Below, in pieces: positions 1 through 6,978 of a DNA stretch of 14,859 nt. Where the stretch lies: NCBI GenBank assembly GCA_033297205.1, contig MU859459.1, positions 1 to 14,859 of the forward strand, read 5' to 3'. A program made the translations under genes and the position numbers. The stretch comes from Pseudoneurospora amorphoporcata. Lineage: Eukaryota > Ascomycota > Sordariomycetes > Sordariales > Sordariaceae. The stretch's first letter is position 1. Each line of letters begins with the position of its first letter. The notes under the pieces were generated by a model that was not told the origin of the DNA, ran no database searches, and saw only the letters and a program-made list of their open reading frames with translations.

Positions 1-272
1 AAAGGATAAGGCCCGGAAGGGCCGTAATGTGTTGGCGGGTAGATAGCATAGGATTCAATTGACCGTCATCATCATCTTGGCTACTTCGCTTCTTACCTTC
101 CATCATTCATAAACCAAGTCACTATCCTAGCCAGGTGCTTTGAGTAATCACCCTAAATATTCGGGTACCTTCGTTATAGCGGTCCCCCAGTAGACACTTT
201 TACGGTAGTTTTACATGTAACCGAATAGAGGCCTTCAGCTTGCACTATATAGCAAGAAGAATTAAGATGAGC
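1..272. other. 3' flank of the NLR relic, no gene seen
   Basis: This stretch lies downstream of the stop codon of the minus-strand NLR relic. I see no convincing reading frame, tRNA or transposon end. It keeps normal amounts of CA and TG dinucleotides, so it seems outside the heavily RIP-mutated block. A small perfect hairpin (GGCCC, loop GGAA, GGGCC) sits at 10-23; it is too short to call functional. Confidence 0.4.
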
Positions 273-418
273 CTAGCTACTCCATTCCGATACAGTAGTC
301 AAGGACGATAGCGTGTCAGGATGCTCAGGCCCGAGGACTCGCTCCCGAGCCTCTACGCAGTCTTGCATTAACGCTAGGGCATCTTCATGTTGACCTTGAC
401 TACTCCACGTAAAAGCAA

Positions 419-670
419 GGTTGGCCATGCTCGTTAGCGTGTTGGGATGATCGGCCCCGAGCTTCGTCTTGCTCATCTCCATCACCTGCACCTTCAGCTT
501 CTCGGCCTCCCCCCACCGGCCTTGGTTCCAAAACGTCGACGCCAGGTTGGCCATGTTCGTCAGCGTCGAGGGATGATCGGCCCCGAGCTTCGCCTTGCGA
601 GTCTCCATCACCTGCACCTCCAGCTCTTCGGCCTCCTTCTATAGTCCTCCATCTCGAAATACTGATGCAA
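419..670 (-). repeat. 126-bp tandem TPR-coding repeat
   Basis: Two neighbouring 126-bp units (42 codons each) start near 419 and 545 and are alike at DNA level as well as in protein; for example both carry ggttggccatg and gatcggccccgagctt. They code for TPR helices of the NLR relic (pattern LGADHPxTLTxMANLA, then NQGRWxEAEKL). High DNA identity between adjacent repeats is typical of fungal NLR repeat domains that turn over by recombination. A more degraded unit follows towards 760. Confidence 0.8.
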
Positions 671-1580
671 GCAATGACGTGCTCGAGAGAGTCGCCACAT
701 CGTCTTTCCCAACCTCCTCTCGCGTACCTCCCTCGCCTTGCCTAGCATCTGCTATGCATTTTTATATCTCCTTACAACTACGCGTACTATCCCCCGTTGT
801 GCAAAAGAATTGCCCATAACTCGACCGTATTCTCGCTAAATTGATAATCCAAGGCCACTCGAGCGTACGCAAAGAGGGTCCGACATATGGCCCAATTCTC
901 GAACTGGCCCGTTGGGAATGAAGCTGCTATCCGCTCGATGTACTACTGCCTGAATGTCTCCTCCTGCCCAGACGTTTCTAGCCACCTCCTAATCGACAGC
1001 TGCACGAGCCCGTGCATCTCAAACTTATCCTCTATCTCGTCCGCAGTAATAAGACAGTAGTCCCTTAGCATCGCCACATCATCTTCGAAACTAACATCGC
1101 CGTCCTAGGCAATTCTCGAAGGGTTTAGCACCTATTTAGGGATGCCTTATCAGTCAAAGAAGCTTATAAGGGATAGTAGATTCGCCGTAGAGGGCTACTT
1201 AGACTAGATATAGTTAAAGGATATCTACTACGTTGTAAGTATCGCGTTAGATGCCCCTCCGTCCCGCTGCAGGTCTCTACTATTATATTGTAAAAGCTTG
1301 CTCCGATTTTGCTTATTCTCTCGAAACACGGCTAGGTACTTCTCGAGTGAGCTCCGCGGCGCCCTGGCCTATATATACGCGGCAGCTTGGCTGATGGCAA
1401 GCGGCACAAGGTCGAGCGCCCATATGAGATCTACCGCTATATTAGTATCGGAGAGCGATCCTAACTTCTTCTCTAGGAGCAATAGAGTATTACTCTGTGT
1501 TATTAGCCCGATTTCGATTGTATTCTTATACCCCCCTACTAGCCTAGAAGCTAAATCCTTATTACGTGTTGTAACAAGAA

Positions 1581-1585
1581 GAGAC
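1581..1585. repeat. Target site duplication GAGAC of the chromovirus
   Basis: GAGAC lies directly left of the 5' LTR and again at 11833-11837 directly right of the 3' LTR. Ty3/Gypsy integrases make 5-bp duplications. Removing the element and one copy restores a continuous NLR codon frame (SPNGS followed by LLVTTRN on the minus strand), which fixes both ends of the insertion independently. Confidence 0.95.
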
Positions 1586-2125
1586 TGTTATACAGACATT
1601 GCTCACAGTTTAGGGGTTAGGATCGCAAGACTCAATAGAGCCTCAACGCCTAGTATTAACCTCAAGATGCTTAGTGGCCTCCGGCTACAATACCTACCTC
1701 GGCCGAACCCTCGGCCGGACCCGCGGCCAGACCCTCGGCCGGACCCTCGGCCGGACCCGCGGCCAGACCCTCGGCCGGACCTACGGCCGGGCCCTCGGCT
1801 ACAGTTATCCTAGAAGTAACTACAGTTAACTAAGTAAGAAGCAGGGCGCTCAGATAAAGGATAGCGCTAAAAGGAAGATAGAGAATAGATGAAGGCATTT
1901 AGGAAGATCCACACGTATGCAGACTGCTAGATAGATGTCTTGAAGCCTCAGGCGACAAGGCTTGATGCGTACCTTAAGTACGTACTGATTCCCTTTGGTA
2001 TAAGAAGGTCTTGAAGCCCAACCTTCTCCTAGAGGTTGAGAAGATTAATAAGGCTTTCGAGACCAAAGTAGTTTATTAGCTAAATTGAACTACTATTCCA
2101 AGCTTAGATTATTGCCCTTGTTATA
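1586..2125 (+). repeat. 5' LTR of the chromovirus
   Basis: This 540-bp LTR begins TGTTATACAG and ends CCTTGTTATA (TG...CA with the final CA mutated to TA). It matches the 3' LTR at 10656-11832 along its length, apart from the solo LTR inserted there and a different number of 12-bp repeat units. Its right half (gaagcctcaggcgacaagg onward) is shared with both solo LTRs, so all belong to related families. The minus-strand NLR reading frame stops at its left edge. Confidence 0.93.
1698..1803 (+). repeat. 12-bp GC-rich tandem array in the 5' LTR
   Basis: About nine units of a 12-bp motif alternate between ccctcggccgga and cccgcggccaga. The array is rich in CG and CGGCCG, in contrast to the AT-shifted surroundings. 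The equivalent array in the 3' LTR has about thirteen units, interrupted by a solo LTR. Read in plus frame it gives an Arg-Pro-Asp-Pro repeat, which is an accident of the repeat and not a protein. Confidence 0.9.
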
Positions 2126-2183
2126 GATAAACTACTTCCCTTTAGAACTACCCTACTACCCAATCTTTACCCAACCTCTTATT
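2126..2183 (+). other. Chromovirus leader / expected primer-binding region
   Basis: These bases lie between the 5' LTR end and the gag ATG at 2184. A tRNA primer site would normally begin with TGG just after the LTR; here the sequence starts gataaactacttccc, with no such match. Either RIP or drift changed it, or priming follows another scheme such as self-priming in Tf1-like elements. Confidence 0.4.
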
Positions 2184-2495
2184 ATGGCCGCCGAACGCGA
2201 CTCTCCGCTGCCCTCCGTTGAGCCAGAACAATCCCTAATAGTCTATAACGTTGAGGATTTCGATACTATTATGACTAACAATACTAATATCACCAACGGT
2301 TACGTTTGGGTCCCTAACCCGCCATTTTGGCTAGTCGCCCTCTACGAACAAGTCGCCGTCACCTATAATTAGATTTGTAGAATAGCCGTAGCTATTAGTA
2401 ATAAGTATACCTAGGAATTTACTACCTTTAAGGAACAATACGAGATCCTGAGAAGATACTACAATGCCGTCACCTCCTTCTGCTCAGCTGGATAC

Positions 2496-2500
2496 GAAGC
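2496..2500. repeat. Target site duplication GAAGC of solo LTR 1
   Basis: GAAGC occurs directly before the solo LTR and again at 3147-3151 directly after it. The exact 5-bp match marks integration followed by LTR-LTR recombination. Confidence 0.93.
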
Positions 2501-3146
2501 TGTCACATGGACATCCGACCCTAAGCCTCACCAGGCTCCTAAGGAGCCGCACGGCTTGGATCCAAGCCTTGCTATACAGCTGGATGCCTCAGGTAACTAG
2601 GCTATACTTACTCTCGACGCTTGGCATCAGCCTCGAGATGGCCGGAGGCCTCTTCAGGTGTCCGGAGGCCTCCTCAGGTGTCCGGAGGCCTCCGGCCGCA
2701 ACACCCACCTCGGCCGAACTCTTGGCCACCGGTACTGCTTACCCGAACTTCCTTCGATGCCACCGGGCTAGAGAGCCAACCACGGAAGTGCCGAAGACAC
2801 TGAAAGATCACTACAAGACAATCCTAGTCATTCTAGGAACAACTATAGCCAACCAAGGAGTAGGGTGCCCGGATGAAGGACGGCGCTAGATGGAAGATAG
2901 GGAATGGATGAAGGTATTCCGAAAGATCTATATTTACACAGACTGCTAGACAAATGCCTTGAAGCCTCAAGTGACAAGGCTCGATACGTACTTCAAGTAC
3001 GTACCGATTCCTTTTGGCATAAGAAGGCCTTGAAGCCCGGCCTTCTCATGGAGGTCGAGAGGGATCAACAAGGCCTTCGAGACCAAAGTAGTTTATTAGC
3101 TGAATTTGAACTACTATTCCAAGCCCTAATTACAGCCCTTGTTACA
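2501..3146 (+). mobile_element. Solo LTR 1 inside chromovirus gag
   Basis: A 646-bp solo LTR beginning TGTCACATGG and ending CCCTTGTTACA, with exact GAAGC duplications. Its right half is clearly related to the chromovirus LTR (for example caaagtagtttattagctga, then ccaagccctaattacagccc); its left part differs and holds 20-bp repeats at 2642-2697. It retains many CA and TG dinucleotides, so it carries less RIP than the surrounding gag. Open frames inside it (for example 2464-2889) are chance readings through the LTR. Confidence 0.9.
2642..2697 (+). repeat. 20-bp direct repeats in solo LTR 1
   Basis: Two full 20-bp units (2642-2661 and 2662-2681, pattern ccggaggcct-c(t/c)tcaggtgt) and a partial third reaching 2697. 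They occupy about the same place in this LTR as the 12-bp array in the chromovirus LTR. Confidence 0.85.
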
Positions 3147-3842
3147 GAAGCTTCTTAGACCACTATCGTTCGCCTCGAATAAGAAGTCTAGCAAGCAAGC
3201 TTCCGATTCGCGTCCGAAGTCTGGACTGCTATCGCTAGATATAGGAAAAAGGATGCGGAACGCTAGAAAGCTATCGACTAGCTGCAGAAAATTACTTCGC
3301 GACATTAGAAGGCCCTCGAGAACCTCGACGAACGGAACGCCTGTTAATAATCTATCTTAGGGCGAATTGACACCTAGGTAGCCAATAAAGAATTTTAGAT
3401 CGACGACATCCTCAGCAAGCCCGTTGACTCTAATTAACTTAAGGACTTCGAGGTACAAATTGTACAAATTGCTAGCCTCTAGCAAAGTACCTAAAAGGCT
3501 ATTCAAGAAGCTTTTATCTAGTTAGGATAAAAGGCCTCCGATGCTGTGTCAATCTAGAGACTCTTAGAACAACGTACCGCTACCAAAGCGCCTAGCACAT
3601 AGCGATCCTTAGCCTATAATCCTCCTGCTAGTCCTAGCCTAATTAACGACAACCTCCTCTAAGTAGCCCAAGTAAAAAGACAAGCTAAATAAGTTCGAAT
3701 CCAGTATGAGGCTACCTATACTGACCTCTAAGAAGCCAGCACTATTCCCTTCAAATAGTCCGCGGGAGGTTAAGGACCTTTAGGGCCTCCTAATCTACCC
3801 CGTCGCATCAGTAGGCCAGCCGAAGATCCTGCTCGGCACTAA

Positions 3843-3847
3843 GCTGA
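3843..3847. repeat. Target site duplication GCTGA of the gag-only element
   Basis: GCTGA lies directly before the inner 5' LTR and again at 5938-5942 directly after the inner 3' LTR. Removing the element and one copy rejoins the chromovirus gag frame. Confidence 0.94.
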
Positions 3848-4119
3848 TATTATAGGTCTAGCGCCTAGATGTAATGCCTAGCTTTCATGTGCTAGGCCTG
3901 TGCCTACCGAGGGTTCTCTAGACTACCTAGCTTGTCTCGGCTCGCTCGGCTTACCTCGTCCCAGTCTTGGCATTTCTGGCATCTTCTTCTTCGCACCTCT
4001 TTCGTATATTTAGTCGTGCCCAGTCTAGCTTCCAGACTAGCCCAGTCTTCTTGCTCCTTGTCGAATATTACAACTTTCACCAAGGCCTACCTACGTGTAT
4101 ACCTCATAGAACTCTTACA
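3848..4119 (+). repeat. 5' LTR of the gag-only element
   Basis: 272 bp, beginning tattatagg (TG of the terminus mutated to TA; the partner LTR keeps TGTTATGGG) and ending CTCTTACA. It aligns with 5666-5937 without gaps. About 38 differences were counted by hand, all but one of them transitions. Confidence 0.93.
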
Positions 4120-4218
4120 TTATATTCGACCCTCTTCTCAAAACCCCAGCTCCCCTAGCGGTCCCTAGTGTACTCGCCGCCTCTTTAGCTGCCTAAAGAG
4201 TACTCTCGTTCTTTCTCG
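4120..4218 (+). other. 5' leader of the gag-only element
   Basis: This stretch follows the LTR end and precedes the region where Gag-like reading becomes plausible. No TGG-type tRNA primer binding site is visible at its start (ttatattcgaccc). I see nothing else definite. Confidence 0.35.
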
Positions 4219-5187
4219 ACCGTCACGCTCGCTAAATTTTTCGTCATAGCTTCCATTCTATAGTCTCAGAACGCTTTCGAACGCCAGCAACAGTTCGCCG
4301 TCGCTATTTAAACCTTTATCAGTGAAATTGGTCGTCTTTAGACAACCGCTGGCGGCTCTAGTCAACTGAAGCTAGTCTTTCCCTATCTTGATAAGTTTAC
4401 GGAGGATAAAAAGGAACTCGATACGTGGATCTATACTGCTGAGGCGAAGTTATACGTTGACGGTCACGCTATTGGCGATCTGGAGGCTCAGTTCTATTAC
4501 CTCTACTCCAGCCTTTCGCCCACCGTCCGCCGGACCTTGTTCGCTTTCGCTCAGATCCTGGGCAACTGTACCCCGGCTAGGCTTCTCGAGAAGCTCCGTG
4601 TTAACTACAGGGAGGTCAACCAGGATAAGAAGGCTGGACTCGAGCTCTTTACTCTGCAGCAGAAGTCCCGAGAGCCCATCACTAGTTTCCTCGTCCGTTT
4701 TGAAGAGGTTCTTTATCGAGCCAAAGCTAACACATAGCCAGATCAGGCCATTATCAACTCGTTAATGAGCTCTTTAAACGATGAGTGGCTCGGGCGCCTC
4801 CGCGAGCGTCCGGATGCTCTAGATAGCTATTCAGAGTTATGTGCTTACCTTCGGCGCCTTGATGGCAATAACTTTCTTGGGGGGAGTACGGGGCACTCTA
4901 GTGCCGCCGTCCAAGACAAAGGGGAACCTATAGAGATCGCGGCTACTAGGATTCGGCCTGCTGGTGGCTCTAGCCGCGCGGGGAACTCCAGTGGCTCGTC
5001 TAATATATAGCGGAAGAGGTGGAAGAAGAAGGGTGCCTGCATAGCTTGTGGCTCAACCTCACATTGGTCAAAAGAGTGTCCAACCAACCAGGGCCAAACC
5101 CGTATCTGGTATATCCGTGCGACCGAGTCGGATGGGAGCCTGGAGGAAGAGACGAGATTTACGACGACGATAACCATTAGACAATAA
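4219..5187 (+). pseudogene. Gag of the non-autonomous element, zinc knuckle intact
   Basis: One frame covers about 320 codons with five internal stops (4261, 4309, 4339, 4735 and 5008) and ends at TAA 5185-5187. It shows the capsid-type Gag pattern: FPYLDKFTEDKKELDTW, then LEKLRVNYREVNQ and ITSFLVRFEEVLYRAKAN, then a Gly/Ser-rich linker (around 4880-5010) and a basic stretch RKRWKKKGA. A zinc knuckle CX2CX4HX4C is complete at 5038-5079 (CIACGSTSHWSKEC), as expected for RNA packaging. The true start codon is not evident; no ATG fits well upstream and it may have been mutated. The frame between 4342 and 4734 is fully open. It is nearly but not quite intact. Confidence 0.82.
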
Positions 5188-5665
5188 TATTGGCCTAGTA
5201 ATACCGCCGTCGGGGCTAGAGAGGCCCAGCGGTGACTTGGAGAGGTAGTTGGGCGTGCACCCTACTTGCACACTTACTATGAGCAAGTTCCACCAAACAC
5301 ACACTGAGACTCGCCATCATAGATGAGTTAAAATCAACAGGGCGGAGTGACCTCACGGATGGATAGAACCGGACGCCACGGAGCCGAGGGCTCGGTGCGG
5401 ATGCCTCCGCGTAGTCCGGGAGTATTTAAACTTAACAGCTGGCACCAGCGCACGCGTAAGATAATAAGGTATTGAGGTGACGAATAGGACTTTCTTGGGG
5501 AGATTTGTTTGGATACTATCGTTAGTTGTTTACTTGATTGTTGTTTTCTTATAAAAACCTAGGTAGCTAGGAGTTAGGGAGTGCTCGAGTACACGGGGAC
5601 TCTAGAGATGATATCTGACCTAGAGGATATTCTTTAGCTATGTTTGAGAGGGAGAAAGGAGGTAA
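5188..5665 (+). other. Non-coding 3' internal region and polypurine tract of the gag-only element
   Basis: No conserved domain is seen here in any frame. A 17-base purine run (5646-5662) followed by TAA sits right before the 3' LTR and is the expected plus-strand primer. The part from 5190 to 5410 is fairly GC-rich and contains few RIP-type changes. Confidence 0.7.
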
Positions 5666-5937
5666 TGTTATGGGTTTGGCGCTTAGATGCAATGCCTAGC
5701 TTCTATATGCCAGGCCTGTGCCTGCCGAGAGTTCTCCAGACCACCTAGCTTGTTTCGGCTCGCTCGGCTTACTTTAGTCCAGTCTTGGCATTTTTGGTAT
5801 CTTCTTCCTCGCACCCCTTTTGTATATTTAGTCGTGCCTAGTTTAGCTTCTAGACTAGCCTAGTCTTCTTGTTCCTTATCGAATATTATAACTTTTACTA
5901 AGGCCTACCTGCGTGTATACCTCGTAGAACCCTTATA
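5666..5937 (+). repeat. 3' LTR of the gag-only element
   Basis: 272 bp, beginning TGTTATGGG and ending CCCTTATA (CA mutated to TA), followed by the duplication GCTGA at 5938-5942. It aligns gap-free with 3848-4119. Confidence 0.93.
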
Positions 5938-5942
5938 GCTGA

Positions 5943-6978
5943 CTACTTCCTTTAGAACTTGGGATACCCTACTATCTAGACAACGCCTATCTACCTCAAT
6001 AAACCTTCGACCGACAATAGTAAGAAGCTCGATGCCTTCCGACCTTAGTAGACTAGAATTAACGCGTACCTCTATACGTATGCCGCTAGCTTCCTAACCG
6101 ACGGTTACAAGATCAACTGGCTCGGATCGATACTTACCGACAAGGCTCAAAAATAGTACGACTTACGAGCCCGTTAGATCTAGTCTATAGGAGTCGAGGA
6201 CACCTGGAAGAGATATTCTAGCGCTCTAGCCGAACGATTCCGGGACCCTTCTAGACGATACTGCAATTCTAGAAAAATACGGGAGCTCAAATACGAAGGA
6301 GACATTGCCGAATACCTTACCGAGCTGTTGGACCTAAACGAAACCGTCAAATGAGCTAGTACTACCTTCCAAGATCAAATCGCCCAAACTCTACCCTCCA
6401 AGATCATAGAGTTGATTTACTCTATTCGAGGGAGAGTACCTAAAACTGACGATAAATTTATTAGCGCCGTTCGAGAAGCCGGACAAGTATACGAAAATAT
6501 GATTCGCGCTCTAAGATATTAAGGATAGGGAAAAAGCGCGCCTATATTTAGAACGGAGCACTCGAAATCGGGCTAACAATCCTACAAAGAATCACGCTCC
6601 GACCGAAACTAATCCTCAAGAAAACTCGATCGGCCAGCTAAGGACAAAAAATGGAATAACGTTCGTGAAGCTTTAAAAGATATTGATCAGAGCGATGTTG
6701 ATCAACGTAAAAAGAACCGCGTTTTATATTAGCGATGCGAGCGGGATAATTACTATATCCTGGAATGTTTCGCAAGGAAGGACAACAACGGCAAGGAACT
6801 ACCTCAGCTAGCAGTTACGGCCGCTATTTCCGCCAAACGAAAGAATAGCGACTATAAAGAAAAAGGAGCTAAGGACCTCGAAAGCGACGAGGCCTAGTTT
6901 AAGAAGGCTAAGATTAACGCAATTATATAAGTAATACAAACTATAGACGTGGACAACGACTCTGACTCAGCTTTTTAA
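5943..6978 (+). pseudogene. Chromovirus gag, capsid and zinc-knuckle part
   Basis: The chromovirus gag frame resumes directly after the inner element and runs about 345 codons without frameshift. It contains a Retrotrans_gag-like capsid region (NAYLYTYAASFLTDGYKINW, KRYSSALAERFRDP, ELKYEGDIAEYLTEL) and a zinc knuckle at 6727-6771 whose first Cys (now Tyr), following Gln (now stop) and His (now Tyr) are lost by C-to-T or G-to-A changes. It ends at TAA 6976-6978, which overlaps the start of the pol frame. At least eight stops interrupt it. The frame continues the 2184-3847 part once the 2095-bp insert is removed. Confidence 0.85.

Larger units (their letters stand above)
273..1585 (-). pseudogene. 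NLR (NB-ARC/TPR) gene relic, C-terminal half
   Basis: This is the C-terminal half of a fungal NOD-like receptor, a STAND ATPase family linked to self/non-self recognition and heterokaryon incompatibility. Reading leftwards from 1585, one frame runs to about 775: the end of NB-ARC (LLVTTRNK, then DLVPLAISQAA), the linker LSLISFFD, the winged-helix-like part with MHGLVQLS (1017-994) and the pre-TPR segment ASFPTGQFENW. Stops fall at positions where relatives have Trp or Gln, as in NGG-stop-YA-stop. Two apparent one-base deletions near 771 and 706-711 shift the frame. After that, TPR repeats of about 42 residues (LGADHPSTLT, LGADHPNTLT) run to LGPEHPDTLSSL and the stop at 270-272. The N-terminal half is at 11833-13553, separated by a retrotransposon inserted at GAGAC. 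The gene cannot make a full protein. Family identity is confident; the individual function is unknown. Confidence 0.9.
2184..3847 (+). pseudogene. Chromovirus gag, N-terminal part (interrupted)
   Basis: The frame starts at ATG 2184 (MAAERDSPLPSVEPEQ) and runs to 2500, is broken by a solo LTR (2501-3146 plus duplication), then continues from 3152 in the same frame, because the insert plus duplication is 651 bp, a multiple of three. It goes on to 3847, where the gag-only element interrupts it again. Stops are frequent (first TAG at 2370-2372). The part after 3152 is rich in Lys, Glu, Gln and Leu and may have been a coiled coil. I recognise no named domain here; assignment to gag rests on its position and on frame continuity with the Gag capsid region at 5943-6978. 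Confidence 0.7.
3848..5937 (+). mobile_element. Gag-only (non-autonomous) LTR retrotransposon
   Basis: A 2090-bp element with two LTRs of exactly 272 bp, a 5-bp target duplication, one gag-like frame with an intact CCHC zinc knuckle, and a polypurine tract just before the 3' LTR. The 1546-bp internal region has no protease, RT or integrase in any frame, so the element would need enzymes from another element. This layout matches what is called TR-GAG in plants. It is inserted, in the same orientation, inside the gag of a chromovirus. Its LTR sequence is unrelated to the host LTR as far as I can see, so the helper element is not in this window. Confidence 0.88.

Noticed and set aside
10..23. 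Small hairpin with GGAA loop
   Set aside because: A five-base-pair stem is too short, and there is no adjacent feature to support a function.
1298..1813. Plus-strand open frame of 171 codons ending in Arg-Pro-Asp-Pro repeats
   Set aside because: Its left part is antisense to the NLR coding sequence, and its right part reads through the LTR and its 12-bp array. It crosses the insertion junction, so it is not a gene.
2464..2889. Plus-strand open frames inside the solo LTR region
   Set aside because: They lie mostly in a defined LTR with target duplications and match no protein pattern.
4388..4765. Plus-strand open frame of 125 codons
   Set aside because: It is a shifted reading of the inner gag; the gag frame itself shows the capsid pattern and leads into the zinc knuckle.
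4845..5304. Minus-strand open frames over the inner gag
   Set aside because: They are antisense to the gag and zinc-knuckle coding strand and show no domain.
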